A stretch of DNA of 64,000 nucleotides. Origin: Bacillus sp. FJAT-49736 (lineage in GTDB: Bacteria > Bacillota > Bacilli > Bacillales > Bacillaceae_C). Where the stretch lies: the NCBI RefSeq assembly GCF_018343615.1, contig NZ_JAGYPI010000001.1:372001-436000 (forward strand). The letters run 5' to 3'. How positions within the stretch are numbered: the first letter of the stretch is position 1; each line of letters opens with the position of its first letter. Shown here in pieces: positions 29,053-37,619 of the stretch. Below the pieces are notes generated by a model. That model was given only the letters and a program-made list of their open reading frames with translations. It searched no databases and was not told where the DNA came from. The position numbers were made by a program, and so were the translations under genes.

Positions 29053-29280
29053 ATGGGATATATTTTACCGCTTTCATTTAATCACAATAATTGGAAGATA
29101 AAGTGGGGAATGTTGAGAATAAAAAGAGTAGAAAAAACAAAACTGTTAACAAAACAAAGGGAACAATTTCTGAAAAAAAACAGCTCTACAAAAAGAAGTG
29201 TCTTACATGATTTAAATGTTTCCTCTTATACATACTTTCAATTAACAGGTAAAGGCAGGCTCATTAATTTAAAAATATAA
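29053..29280 (+). CDS. Small basic protein of unknown function
   Basis: A 75-residue, Lys/Arg-rich protein (MGYILPLSFNHNNWKIKWGM...). AGGATGGGGGG provides a ribosome site 5-6 nt before ATG. I do not recognise a family. It lies between spoVIF and the convergent yjcF, so it may be another sporulation gene. Confidence 0.55.
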   Translation: MGYILPLSFNHNNWKIKWGMLRIKRVEKTKLLTKQREQFLKKNSSTKRSVLHDLNVSSYTYFQLTGKGRLINLKI

Positions 29281-29305
29281 AAAAACGCCCAAAACGGGCA
29301 TTTTT
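29281..29305. terminator. Short bidirectional terminator
   Basis: GCCC (29287-29290) pairs with GGGC (29296-29299), A run on the left and T run on the right, between convergent genes. Confidence 0.5.
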
Positions 29306-29726
29306 ATAATGTTTTTTCCATGGTCTTATGCGGAATTCCAGCATCCAGAAATTCACCAGAAATAATTTCGTAGTTTAATTTTTCATAAAATGGAATGGCA
29401 TGAGTTTGCGCATTTAATTTCAATTTTTTAAGGTTATTTTCAGAAGCGTACTGCTCGATCGCTTCCATGATGACTTTACCTGCACCTTTTCCTCTGTAGG
29501 AAGAGAGCACGCAAATTCTCTCGACCTTCCCTTTTTCATCCACGATTCGAAAACGACCAGCACCAATTGGTTTTCCTTCGTCATATAAAACAAAATGTGC
29601 AGCATCCTTTTCATACTGGTCAATTTCTTCCTCTTCAGGTACCTTTTGTTCTTCTACAAAAACAATTTTGCGAATTTGAAAAGCATCTTGTAGTTCATCC
29701 TCTGATGTAACTTTAACTATGTTCAC
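29304..29726 (-). CDS. yjcF: GNAT family acetyltransferase YjcF
   Basis: A 140-residue GNAT acyltransferase. The acetyl-CoA pyrophosphate loop is SSYRGKGAGKVIMEA (Q/RxxGxG/A). The N-terminal FQIRKIVFVEEQKVP matches the YjcF/ElaA-like subgroup. Substrate unknown. The upstream yjcG ends 5 nt before, so they form an operon. Confidence 0.9.
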   Translation of the reverse strand: MNIVKVTSEDELQDAFQIRKIVFVEEQKVPEEEEIDQYEKDAAHFVLYDEGKPIGAGRFRIVDEKGKVERICVLSSYRGKGAGKVIMEAIEQYASENNLKKLKLNAQTHAIPFYEKLNYEIISGEFLDAGIPHKTMEKTL

Positions 29727-29731
29727 TTGTG

Positions 29732-30241
29732 TTATTCCTTTCCTAAATGATATGTCTCATAAACAGTCCATGCCCCATTATCAAGCTGATATAATAGATG
29801 AAAACGATCAATAATCTCTTCATGGTTAATACCAAGCATTCTTAGTTGGCCAAACACATCAGAATGCTCATCATTAGATAGCTTTTGTCCAATCGTAATA
29901 TGCGGGACAAATGCATACTCCTCGTTACCAGGCAGTTCTTCCTGTAAATTTTTATGCAGATTCATAAGTTCTGGTGAAGAATCCACTTTGAAATAGATGG
30001 TGTTGTTTACTGGTTGGAAGGAGCTAACCTTAGAAATCTGTACATGTAAGGGCTGGTGGTTTTTTGCAATCTGATTAAGCTTTTCAGAAACCTTGTCAAT
30101 TTCTCCATCAGATAATTCAAATGAAGCTTTTAGAGTTAAGTGTGGAGGAATAAGTGCATAATGGGGGTCATATCGCATTCTGTATGAATTTGCAAGATCT
30201 TGAAGTTTTTTAGATGGGAACATTGCTATTCCATATTTCAT
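29732..30241 (-). CDS. yjcG: 2'-5' RNA ligase-like phosphoesterase YjcG
   Basis: A 169-residue 2H phosphoesterase. The two catalytic HxT motifs are PPHLTLKAS (about 34-42) and VPHITIGQK (about 113-121). Members act on 2',3'-cyclic or 2'-5' phosphodiesters; the cellular substrate is unknown. Coupled to yjcF downstream. Confidence 0.92.
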   Translation of the reverse strand: MKYGIAMFPSKKLQDLANSYRMRYDPHYALIPPHLTLKASFELSDGEIDKVSEKLNQIAKNHQPLHVQISKVSSFQPVNNTIYFKVDSSPELMNLHKNLQEELPGNEEYAFVPHITIGQKLSNDEHSDVFGQLRMLGINHEEIIDRFHLLYQLDNGAWTVYETYHLGKE

Positions 30242-30304
30242 AAATGTACCTCCTTGTCTAATTTTTTACCATATGACTATTATAACAAATATTCTAATAA
30301 CTTC

Positions 30305-30353
30305 ATATAGCCCAATAGAATGATTAAGTAATACTTTATTCATTGGGCTATAT
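30305..30353. repeat. Inverted repeat between yjcG and yjcH
   Basis: ATATAGCCCAAT (30305-30316) pairs perfectly with ATTGGGCTATAT (30342-30353) around a 25-nt loop. Neither strand shows a T run on the right side, so it is not a standard terminator. Confidence 0.75.
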
Positions 30354-30366
30354 CAAAAAATAGGTA

Positions 30367-31089
30367 TTAAAACATATATTTTAGAGCTCTTTTAAGATCA
30401 GGCTGCCAATATTTCCATGTATGATCGCCTTCAAATTCTTCATAAAAGGATGAGAACCCTTTTTGATCAAACAAGTCATGTAGCTTTCGATTTGGAGTAA
30501 GAAAATCTTGAACCTCGCCATTTGTCGTTTTTACTTCTGTTTCACCTTTTCCGATAATATGGTAAACCGAAAGAAGCGATGGATTTGGATGGTTTTCAAC
30601 TGCGTTCAGCACTTTATCATCCACCATCGGAGATTGCAAAATGACCTTACCGAAGATATTCGGGTATTTTGCAGCAGTCATTAATGAAACAGTTGCTCCT
30701 AATGAGTCACCAATCAATGTTCTCCCCATTCCCATATGGAAAGTTGGATAATTTTGATCTAAATATGGTACCAGCTCATGTGCAAGAAACCGTATGTAGG
30801 CATTATTCTGCTCCCCATCCGGATGATATTTTATCCGCCGATCGTGTACATTTTTATATGGAATTCCCACGATAATTAGATTTTCTACCTCATTATTTTC
30901 TAAAAGCTCATCTGCAACCCTTGCAATTCTGCCAAGCTGAAAATAATCCTTTCCATCCTGAGCAATTAATAAATGATATTTATACAAAGGTGTAAAGATT
31001 GCAGGCAAATAGACTAGGATTGTTAATGTTTCCCCTAATTCCTGACTATCAAACGTAATTTCTGTAATGGTTCCTTTTGTTGCAGCCAT
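30367..31089 (-). CDS. yjcH: YjcH, esterase-like alpha/beta hydrolase
   Basis: A 240-residue Esterase-D/enterochelin-esterase-type hydrolase. The nucleophile elbow is LIGDSLGATVS (Ser about 124), and the last His is in EGDHTWKYWQ (about 226). Substrate unknown. The yjcF-yjcG-yjcH order equals B. subtilis. Start ATG follows GGAGGATT. Confidence 0.9.
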   Translation of the reverse strand: MAATKGTITEITFDSQELGETLTILVYLPAIFTPLYKYHLLIAQDGKDYFQLGRIARVADELLENNEVENLIIVGIPYKNVHDRRIKYHPDGEQNNAYIRFLAHELVPYLDQNYPTFHMGMGRTLIGDSLGATVSLMTAAKYPNIFGKVILQSPMVDDKVLNAVENHPNPSLLSVYHIIGKGETEVKTTNGEVQDFLTPNRKLHDLFDQKGFSSFYEEFEGDHTWKYWQPDLKRALKYMF

Positions 31090-31323
31090 TAGTGAAATCC
31101 TCCAATTTAAGGTTGTAAACTTAATGGCTATATTTTACCATAGTTCGATTGTAAATGTTTACAAAGTATATTTAGTTTCTTACCATTACCCATATGGGAC
31201 TATATACTAAACCATTTGTCTGTAGTCATTACATTTGAAAAATTGGATTGTAGAATGTATGGCACAATTCTCATTTATAAAGTATAAATAAGGTTGCAAC
31301 TATACCCATAATCTAGAATTTCA

Positions 31324-31352
31324 TTGACATCTCAGCATTCCCATTATATATT
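31324..31352 (+). promoter_or_regulatory. Promoter of tRNA-Val
   Basis: A consensus TTGACA (31324-31329), exactly 17 bp, TATATT (31347-31352). Transcription should start about 15 nt before the mature tRNA. Confidence 0.85.
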
Positions 31353-31373
31353 ATTAATACCAGTTAATATCGT

Positions 31374-31446
31374 GATTCTGTAGCTCAGCTGGGAGAGCAC
31401 CACCTTGACAGGGTGGGGGTCGCTGGTTCGAGCCCAGTCAGAATCA
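31374..31446 (+). tRNA. tRNA-Val (anticodon GAC)
   Basis: 73 nt. Acceptor GATTCTG/CAGAATC with discriminator A, D arm GCTC-AGCTGGGA-GAGC, anticodon stem CCACC/GGTGG with loop TTGACAG (anticodon GAC), TTCGAGC T loop. No encoded CCA. The tRNA 3' half, next to the phage integrase, is the likely attachment site. Confidence 0.96.
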
Positions 31447-31486
31447 TACATGAAACCCTAGAGCCGCAATGGTTCTAGGGTTTTTC
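31426..31486. other. Probable attL region of the prophage
   Basis: The tRNA-Val 3' end (TTCGAGC arm to discriminator) and the following terminator lie 57 nt from the convergent integrase gene, the usual layout of tRNA-integrated Bacillus prophages. The core cannot be set because attR is not in the window. Confidence 0.6.
31453..31486 (+). terminator. Terminator of tRNA-Val
   Basis: AAACCCTAGAGCC pairs with GGTTCTAGGGTTT (one G-T), followed by TTTTTC. Confidence 0.92.
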
Positions 31487-31542
31487 ATTTTCGTAGATAT
31501 TCGCCAAAAAGAGCATTTGTTGACGAATTGTTGACGAAATCT

Positions 31543-32736
31543 TTAAATGCTCTTGTTTTGAGGTGAAAAAAAATTATCCAATTTATTCGCTGCTTCCTTA
31601 TCTGCAGTTTGTAGAGCATGCCCATAAGTGTCCATTGTAATGCGAATATCAGCATGACCAAGACGTTCCGAAATGATTTTTGCATGTACGCCCTGATTGA
31701 TTAAAAGTGTTGCTGATGTATGGCGCAAATCATGTAATCGAATATACCTAACCTCCGAACGCTTAATAAAACGTCTCCACCACGTTGTAGGTGTGGAAGG
31801 AAAAAAATGTGTTCCATCTTCATTACAAAAAACCCATTCATGTTCTTTTTCTATCCGACGATCACCAGATCTTAGTTTTTCTTTTTTCCAATAGGTATAG
31901 AACTTTTTTAATTCTTCCACGATAGATGGAGGGATAGATACAAAACGTTTTGACTTTTTCGATTTCGGACCTTTGATTAAAGGTCTCCCATTTTCTCCTT
32001 TGACTATTACCTGTTTAATATTTATTGTTCCTTTTTCAAGATCAATATTAGGCCATTCAAGTCCTAGAAGCTCACCGCGTCTTAAACCAGCTGCCAAAGC
32101 TAATGTAACAAAGATTCTCCAATGGAAAAGTTCATATTGTACTAGAGTGAAAAGTTGCTGTACTTCTTTTTCACTATATACATTTGCTTCATGATCCTTA
32201 TTATCTCTTGGTTTTTTCACTTCAGCTACTGGATTAGATTTAATAATTTTCCAGTCTACCGCGCGCTGAAAAACATTTCTTAAAGCACGATAAATATATT
32301 GCTTAGTACCTACAGAAATATCCCCATTTTTACCGTCTTTTCTTTCTATTTGGTTGAGGAAATTTATAACGTGTATTGGTTTCACTTGATCTAATCGTTT
32401 TTCCTCAAAAACCGGTAGTATGTGATTTTGCAGATTTAATTTATAATTATCCAACGTTCCTGGTGATAGTTCATTTTTTGCATATTTCACTTCCCATTCT
32501 TTTACGAATTCCCCAAATTTCATCTTTTCTGGGGCAATGTATTCACCTGCTTCTACTTCCATTTTAAATTTTAAAAGTTCTTCATTTAAAAAATCCTTTA
32601 GCTTTTTAGTAGTTTTCAAAAGTGCTGGATCTTCAACCCGTATAGTTTTGGTTCTCTTATTCCGTTTACCTTTTATATATCCAGCCTCAACAACTAATAG
32701 AAAAGAGTTTGGTCCACGTTTTTGAATACTAGCCAC
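31543..32736 (-). CDS. int: Phage tyrosine integrase
   Basis: A 397-residue site-specific recombinase. An N-terminal AP2-like arm-binding part and SAM-like core-binding part are followed by the catalytic domain with Arg219 (GLRRGELLGLEW), HDLRH (335-339), His361 and the nucleophile Tyr371 (MDTYGHAL). The GTG at 32736 (MASIQKRG) follows GAGGTG; a GTG 9 nt further upstream lies inside that ribosome site. It should insert the phage at tRNA-Val and, with the excisionase, remove it. Confidence 0.95.
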   Translation of the reverse strand: MASIQKRGPNSFLLVVEAGYIKGKRNKRTKTIRVEDPALLKTTKKLKDFLNEELLKFKMEVEAGEYIAPEKMKFGEFVKEWEVKYAKNELSPGTLDNYKLNLQNHILPVFEEKRLDQVKPIHVINFLNQIERKDGKNGDISVGTKQYIYRALRNVFQRAVDWKIIKSNPVAEVKKPRDNKDHEANVYSEKEVQQLFTLVQYELFHWRIFVTLALAAGLRRGELLGLEWPNIDLEKGTINIKQVIVKGENGRPLIKGPKSKKSKRFVSIPPSIVEELKKFYTYWKKEKLRSGDRRIEKEHEWVFCNEDGTHFFPSTPTTWWRRFIKRSEVRYIRLHDLRHTSATLLINQGVHAKIISERLGHADIRITMDTYGHALQTADKEAANKLDNFFSPQNKSI

Positions 32737-32866
32737 AATGTACACCTCATTTCATTAAACTTGTCCATTTATAACATAATTAGTAATTTTGTATTTTGAT
32801 AGGTTGCCTTAGATACAATTTTAATAGTACATACGTTCGTTGCAATGGTAAAAAAATATAATCATG

Positions 32867-33247
32867 TTAGTTAGCTATTAAAAATTCCATTTTTCTCTCA
32901 TTAGGTAAGAAGCTTAATACCTCGTTGAGATCCACCACTGGCAAAACAAATTGTTGAATCACACATGGATCTACGCCATGCTTCAAAATTCTATTTTTTA
33001 CAGAGTTCAAGTGGACTCCAAGTTTATTCTGGTAGGATGGATTAATTAATAACTCTGATTGATAAATCGAAATACTTATCACCGAATCATCCATGTGATC
33101 CAATCCTATAAATTCAATTGGCTTTATTAAATCAAAATAGAAAACAGGCTTATCCCAGTTTAATTCAGACGAATTAAATGTAAGTACATACAAGTATGGA
33201 ACTAATTTCTCATTAATGTATTCATGATAGAGTCTTTGTTGTGGCAT
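32867..33247 (-). CDS. Phage protein of unknown function, downstream of ImmA
   Basis: A 126-residue protein (MPQQRLYHEYINEK...), mixed alpha/beta, no recognised motif. ATG 33247 follows AAAAGAGGTT; its start lies inside the end of the immA-like gene (26-nt overlap), so it is translationally coupled to it. This suggests a role in lysogeny control, but nothing in the sequence shows which. Confidence 0.65.
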   Translation of the reverse strand: MPQQRLYHEYINEKLVPYLYVLTFNSSELNWDKPVFYFDLIKPIEFIGLDHMDDSVISISIYQSELLINPSYQNKLGVHLNSVKNRILKHGVDPCVIQQFVLPVVDLNEVLSFLPNERKMEFLIAN

Positions 33248-33851
33248 TGACTGTGTAACCTCTTTTCTTTTCAAGTATGATGCTTAATTGTTTTAACACT
33301 TCATTTGTTTCATCGGAATAGGGTGGGGCTTTAGGATATAAAGCATCCATGTATCTACGATGTTCCTCGTCCATTTTCGCTTGTTGGATTCGCCTTTTGA
33401 ATTGTCTGAGTCGCTCGATGGCGAATTCCTCTGTAACATTAAATGTCTTCATAACAAAAGGAACTCCATCCTTAATATTTACATAACTTGAAATTTCATA
33501 GTTTAATAGTATGAATGATGGAATGTAGAAATGATAACCAAAATTATCAGCTTCATTTTCCTGGAGCTGGCGGAATTGATTTGACATAGATGACTGACAG
33601 CCATCATGTCTAAATACATGTCCTAGTTCATGAGCAAAATCTTGCCACTGCTCTTGTGGTGATAATTCTTCATTTATGCAAATTAGGAATTTTCCTTTGT
33701 AGTAAGTAACCTGGCTTGTTTCATCCCAATATTCCAATTTAATATTTAATTTTCGAGCAATTTCCATTATGTTTATTTCATGTGGATAAACTATGGATAA
33801 TTGTGAATAGAGATTTTTAATAAAATCTTCAAGGTGTGTAAACGTGTACAA
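33222..33851 (-). CDS. ImmA/IrrE-family metallopeptidase
   Basis: A 209-residue zinc peptidase of the ImmA/IrrE (DUF955) family. HELGH is at residues 74-78, and QENEADNFGYHFYIP (about 97-111) supplies the third ligand. In ICEBs1 and phi105-like elements ImmA cleaves the repressor on induction. Here the repressor gene is two genes upstream. The start is TTG, 5 nt after GGGAGA. Confidence 0.88.
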   Translation of the reverse strand: MYTFTHLEDFIKNLYSQLSIVYPHEINIMEIARKLNIKLEYWDETSQVTYYKGKFLICINEELSPQEQWQDFAHELGHVFRHDGCQSSMSNQFRQLQENEADNFGYHFYIPSFILLNYEISSYVNIKDGVPFVMKTFNVTEEFAIERLRQFKRRIQQAKMDEEHRRYMDALYPKAPPYSDETNEVLKQLSIILEKKRGYTVNATTKTLS

Positions 33852-33935
33852 GAAAATCTCCCTTTCAATAGAATGTATGTTCTGTTTTAGTTTGAAATAA
33901 AATGCCCCGATAAAAAAATCAAGAGCACTTTAGTA

Positions 33936-34910
33936 TTACGATTTTTTAATCTTCCAACCGCCAAACATTTTTGGTGTAGCTACATCTTTATTGAAACTAT
34001 CCACAAAATACACCATTACTGGATCTTTAGCTTTTCCAGAATTGATTACGATTTTTTGAACAGTTTCACCTACTTGTTCTGCAAATCGTTCTTTTTCATA
34101 CTCCGCAGAGTAGTACCATGAGTCACTTACAACAACATTTACCATATCCCATTTGTTATCATATCTTGGCTGAATGCTAAGTATTACACCTGAACCTGTT
34201 TTAATTAATGCATCAATAGTTTTATTGAAATTCTTATTTTGTTGGTCTGCTACCGCAGTTTTATTTGGATAAGCTACAGTTTTTGTTTTTAAGATAGCAG
34301 AATTACCGGTTTTATTTTTATTTACTAATTTACCTGTAAGTTTTTCACCTTTATTACCATATATCTTTTTAATGGATTCAGGCTGTGGTTTTTTATCATA
34401 ATTAAAACGGAACATTGCCGAAGTAGCTATATAGCCGACACCCCATTTTTTAGGTATGGTAAATTCTTTTCTGATCTTTCCATCTTTAGTTTTAATAAAC
34501 TCATCAATAATATCAATCTTACCATTCATTAAAGTAACTTCAAATATTCCACCGTCAGGCACGTTTGAATCTATTGAAACTAGTACTTTACCATTTTTCA
34601 CTTCGGCATTTAAGTTACCTTTAAAGTTTAATAGTTCCTGTTGTTTTTTACGGTCTTTTTTTTGTTCTTCCAATTTTTTTGCAGCCGCATTTACAGCATT
34701 AATTTTTTTATTAGAAGCATTTACTGAATCGTTAGCTTTTGGAGAAATGAAAACACCTAAAATAAAGAGAACGATACTAGCGGAAATAACAATTAGTGGT
34801 ATCTTCTTTTTCCTTCTTCTAATTAGATTAATTAATAGGTAAACAATTCCACCCAAAAATGCTAGAAAACCTACAGAAATAAATACAATGACAAGAAATA
34901 AAAACCCCAA
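33936..34910 (-). CDS. Two-TM prophage membrane protein, unknown
   Basis: A 324-residue protein. Two TM helices (residues about 3-26 and 38-56) flank a very basic loop RRRKKK; a charged coiled region (65-95) leads to a beta-rich outer domain with VPDGGIFEVTLMNGK. Topology suggests the large domain lies outside. It interrupts the repressor-ImmA pair and belongs to the lysogenically expressed strand, so superinfection exclusion or host modification is possible, but I recognise no family. TTG start after AAGGGGG. Confidence 0.75.
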   Translation of the reverse strand: MGFLFLVIVFISVGFLAFLGGIVYLLINLIRRRKKKIPLIVISASIVLFILGVFISPKANDSVNASNKKINAVNAAAKKLEEQKKDRKKQQELLNFKGNLNAEVKNGKVLVSIDSNVPDGGIFEVTLMNGKIDIIDEFIKTKDGKIRKEFTIPKKWGVGYIATSAMFRFNYDKKPQPESIKKIYGNKGEKLTGKLVNKNKTGNSAILKTKTVAYPNKTAVADQQNKNFNKTIDALIKTGSGVILSIQPRYDNKWDMVNVVVSDSWYYSAEYEKERFAEQVGETVQKIVINSGKAKDPVMVYFVDSFNKDVATPKMFGGWKIKKS

Positions 34911-35006
34911 TAAAATATCCCCCTTATTATTTATTGATATATGTATTTATTCGCTAAATCCCATGCAGTAAAGTAAAAAATAATACATACAAATAACTGT
35001 ATGCAT

Positions 35007-35360
35007 TTATTCATCCTTGTCGTTTTTAATAATTTCCCACATCTTACGTAGTTTCCGAAGATCCTCTTCATCGGATTGAGGGAGTTCTTTAAACCATCGT
35101 TTAAGTTCTGGATCCTTAATGAAAGTTTGAAATTTTTCATCATCATTACTATATGCAGGATCATCTGTTCTTCCTAATAAGTAATCACTAGATACTTCAT
35201 AAAGATCAGATAATTTTCTTAATGTATCAGTATCGGGATCCCTATAATCTCTTTCATAATTAGAAAGGACAGTATTTGTTATCCCAACTTTATCAGCAAC
35301 ATATTTTTGGGACCAATTTCTCTTTTCTCTTTCATATTTTAAACGTTTACCTAAACTCAT
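35007..35360 (-). CDS. Phage repressor, XRE family
   Basis: A 117-residue helix-turn-helix protein. The Cro/CI HTH domain spans about 5-60 (WSQKYVADKVGITNTVLSNYE), followed by an acidic helical tail without a LexA-type peptidase. That tail is the expected target of the ImmA-like enzyme. It is divergent from cro and should bind the TCCAC-N5-GTGGA sites between them. Confidence 0.88.
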   Translation of the reverse strand: MSLGKRLKYEREKRNWSQKYVADKVGITNTVLSNYERDYRDPDTDTLRKLSDLYEVSSDYLLGRTDDPAYSNDDEKFQTFIKDPELKRWFKELPQSDEEDLRKLRKMWEIIKNDKDE

Positions 35361-35395
35361 AAATGATCCCTACCAATCAGATATCTTATGAATAT

Positions 35396-35423
35396 AATAT
35401 AGCAATATTTCACGTTACGTTAA
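35396..35423 (-). promoter_or_regulatory. Probable repressor promoter (PRM-like)
   Basis: On the minus strand TTAACG (35423-35418), 16 bp, TATATT (35401-35396). The degenerate operator TTCACGTTACGTTAA (35409-35423) overlaps the -35 and most of the spacer. Confidence 0.5.
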
Positions 35424-35507
35424 ATAAAATCCACAAAAAGTTAAAAAATAGTTGACTTCCACTTTACGTGGAGTTAATATAATTACAAGAAGTTCACTTT
35501 ACGTGGA
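35409..35507. promoter_or_regulatory. Phage operator region (three sites)
   Basis: TCCACTTTACGTGGA (35458-35472) is a perfect TCCAC-N5-GTGGA inverted repeat. TTCACTTTACGTGGA (35493-35507) has one mismatch, and TTCACGTTACGTTAA (35409-35423) is degenerate. A fourth site, TCCACGTAAAGTGTA (35721-35735), is inside cro. Confidence 0.8.
35452..35483 (+). promoter_or_regulatory. cro / early promoter (PR-like)
   Basis: TTGACT (35452-35457) with TAATAT at 17 bp (35475-35480) overlapping a perfect TATAAT (35478-35483). The perfect operator fills the spacer, so repressor binding would block polymerase. Confidence 0.7.
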
Positions 35508-35524
35508 AAAAGGGTGGTGAATAA

Positions 35525-35764
35525 ATGGAAATTAATGAAATTGTTAAGTTTTTAAGAAATTCTAAAGGAATTTCTCAAACGTTCTTAGCCAAAAAGTTAA
35601 AGTTATCAGTATCTGGTTACAACATGAAAGAGCGCGGGAAACGTCCAATAACTATTAAGGAATTAGAAAAAATAGCAATCATCTTAGAAGTACCAGTATC
35701 AATTTTTTTTGATGAAAAGTTCCACGTAAAGTGTAAATCAATTAAATCAAAGGTGGTTAGCTAA
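35525..35764 (+). CDS. Cro-like XRE regulator
   Basis: A 79-residue HTH protein (IVKFLRNSKGISQTFLAKKL, HTH about 8-60). First rightward gene, opposite the repressor. Ribosome site AGGGTGGTG lies 6 nt before ATG. Its end carries one more operator-like site. The stop overlaps the antirepressor start (TAATG). Confidence 0.88.
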   Translation: MEINEIVKFLRNSKGISQTFLAKKLKLSVSGYNMKERGKRPITIKELEKIAIILEVPVSIFFDEKFHVKCKSIKSKVVS

Positions 35765-36453
35765 TGAACGAGCTACAGCACATTTTTAATTTCAAAGGTA
35801 TAGATCTTCGCACAGTAATTTTTAATGATGAACCATGGTTTGTCGCAAAAGACGTTTGTGAAATTCTAGAGCTTACAAATCCTACAATGACTCTCCAAAG
35901 ATTAGATGAAGATGAACGTGCTAAGTTCAACTTAGGGCGTCAAGGTGAAACAAATATCGTAAATGAATCTGGTTTGTACGAATTAATTTTTGCTAGTAGG
36001 AAGCCTGAAGCAAAGATGTTTAAAAAATGGCTTAAGCAAGAAGTTCTTCCTTCTATTAGAAATACTGGTTCTTATTCGACGGGAAAAGTCGTTCCCATGT
36101 CAAAGGATAAAGCGCTTGTAACAGTTTTAAGAACCACTGCTGATCTAGTAGAAAGCCACGAAGAAATAGTTAAAGAACAACATGAAATACGTAAGTTAGT
36201 TACTCAAATTGATTACAAAGTGGAAGAGCAAATCACACTAACCAGCGGTGAACAGCGTAGGCTCCAAAAAGGAATCGCTTCTAAGGTTTATGAAATTTGT
36301 AATGATCCACTTCAACGGTCATCACTATTCCGTGAGATACATCGTGAAATCAAAGAACGCTTCGGTGTTGCTTCATATAAAGATGTAAAGCGTAAGGAAC
36401 TGCAATCAGCCATTCGTTATGTAGAGAATTGGATTCCAAAACGGGTTTCATAA
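35764..36453 (+). CDS. Phage antirepressor (Bro-N / ORF6C)
   Basis: A 229-residue two-domain protein. The Bro-N domain (about 8-100: WFVAKDVCEILELTNP, NESGLYELIFASRKPEAKMFKKW) is followed by a C-terminal ORF6C-like domain (about 125-225). Such proteins counter the repressor during induction. It overlaps cro by one base. Confidence 0.92.
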   Translation: MNELQHIFNFKGIDLRTVIFNDEPWFVAKDVCEILELTNPTMTLQRLDEDERAKFNLGRQGETNIVNESGLYELIFASRKPEAKMFKKWLKQEVLPSIRNTGSYSTGKVVPMSKDKALVTVLRTTADLVESHEEIVKEQHEIRKLVTQIDYKVEEQITLTSGEQRRLQKGIASKVYEICNDPLQRSSLFREIHREIKERFGVASYKDVKRKELQSAIRYVENWIPKRVS

Positions 36454-36477
36454 ACTTCTCAATAGGAGGCCAGCACC

Positions 36478-36624
36478 ATGGATTTCGCCGAGAAAGCATT
36501 GTGGGCCGAATTAAAATATAAAGTCTATCTGGCAGCTTTAATGGTTAATGACGGATACACAAATGAAGATGTCATTGATCAACTTATGGAGATTGTTCAA
36601 ATCCTTGAAAACTCAACACCTTGA
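36478..36624 (+). CDS. Small phage protein, 48 residues
   Basis: MDFAEKALWAELKYKVYLAA... is a short, mostly helical acidic peptide. AGGAGG (36465-36470) lies 7 nt before the ATG. It overlaps the next gene's ribosome site. Unknown function. Confidence 0.7.
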   Translation: MDFAEKALWAELKYKVYLAALMVNDGYTNEDVIDQLMEIVQILENSTP

Positions 36625-36638
36625 AAGGCGGTGGTCAT

Positions 36639-36827
36639 ATGCAAAGAAACACTATGACAGTTAGAGAAGTTGCTGATTACTTAGGTGTTCATTCCGACAC
36701 CGTGTACACAATGGTTCGTCTTAAACAAATACCTCACTTCCGTGTAAGAAGACGGATATTGTTTTCGTTAGAATCCATAAATGCCTGGATTAAAAACCAA
36801 GAAACAAATCTAGTAAAGGCTATCTGA
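36639..36827 (+). CDS. Excisionase-family helix-turn-helix protein
   Basis: A 62-residue MerR/excisionase-type HTH (MTVREVADYLGVHSDTVYTMVR, then HFRVRRRILFSLESINAWI). This is the compact HTH_17 form used by phage Xis and related DNA-bending proteins. ATG 36639 follows AAGGCGGTGG. It could be Xis or a transcription factor. Confidence 0.82.
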   Translation: MQRNTMTVREVADYLGVHSDTVYTMVRLKQIPHFRVRRRILFSLESINAWIKNQETNLVKAI

Positions 36828-36891
36828 TTATAGATTAATAGACTTCAATGTATAGGAAAATATACCAAATCATACAAAAGGGAGATGTAAT

Positions 36892-37428
36892 ATGAAGGAT
36901 TCATTTATCAAAAATTCAATTAATGCAGGTGAAGCTATTCAAACGCTTCTGCAAGAGGAGGAGATTGACGGAGTACAATTAGCGCTTGATTTAAATGTTT
37001 CTCCACAGCTGGTTAGTCACATGAAAACAGGCAGAAGGAATATGCAGCAAGATATTGCAAAACGTTCCTTGGAAGTTTACGACGATCCAGAATATGCGAT
37101 GGAGTTAATTTATGAATTTAGTGGAGGATATACATCACCTGTCTTAACAGGAAAGGCAATAGAACATCACCGCTTGGCATTTGAAGAATTTGCTGTTAGA
37201 GAAATGGAGGACACTATCAAAATACTTCACGATGTTAGCTTAGTTAAACCTCCAAAGGAAACGAGTGAAGATGAGAAGGCTCGTATTTATCAGGTGATTG
37301 ATGAAATTACCGATGCGGAAGTTGCTCTTTCTAATTTAAAAGCAATTCTTGCAAAGGAATATGGAATTTCTTTAAAAGATCAAATGAGAAAAAGAATTCC
37401 ATATTGGAAAGCGAAGGGGTGGATTTAA
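36892..37428 (+). CDS. XRE-like phage regulator
   Basis: A 178-residue protein with an N-terminal HTH (about 10-55: IDGVQLALDLNVSPQLVSHMKTGRR) and a helical C-terminal region. Ribosome site AAAGGGAGATG. It is related to CII-like or YqaE-type phage regulators by position only. The stop overlaps the next start. Confidence 0.75.
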   Translation: MKDSFIKNSINAGEAIQTLLQEEEIDGVQLALDLNVSPQLVSHMKTGRRNMQQDIAKRSLEVYDDPEYAMELIYEFSGGYTSPVLTGKAIEHHRLAFEEFAVREMEDTIKILHDVSLVKPPKETSEDEKARIYQVIDEITDAEVALSNLKAILAKEYGISLKDQMRKRIPYWKAKGWI

Positions 37429-37619
37429 TGAAAACAACTAATGTGAAGTATTGCGGTGAGTGTTATAGAGACTTTTTACATCTTGAACTAGTATTTTATG
37501 CACCAATTGAAAACAACTGTTTTTGCAATAGATGTAAAAGAAAATTAGATATCAAAGATTGGGAATTACGAAAATTTAAGATGGAGGATGAAAACAATGA
37601 AGTTCATGTTCTCAGCTAG
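37428..37619 (+). CDS. Small zinc-ribbon phage protein
   Basis: A 63-residue protein with CGEC (about 9-12) and CNRC (about 33-36), a four-Cys zinc-binding pattern. ATG overlaps the previous stop, with AAGGGGTGG upstream. Function unknown. Confidence 0.72.
   Translation: MKTTNVKYCGECYRDFLHLELVFYAPIENNCFCNRCKRKLDIKDWELRKFKMEDENNEVHVLS

Noticed and set aside
30305-30353. Inverted repeat as the yjcH terminator
   Set aside because: The T run is on the wrong side for the minus strand and absent on the plus strand, so it is listed only as an inverted repeat.
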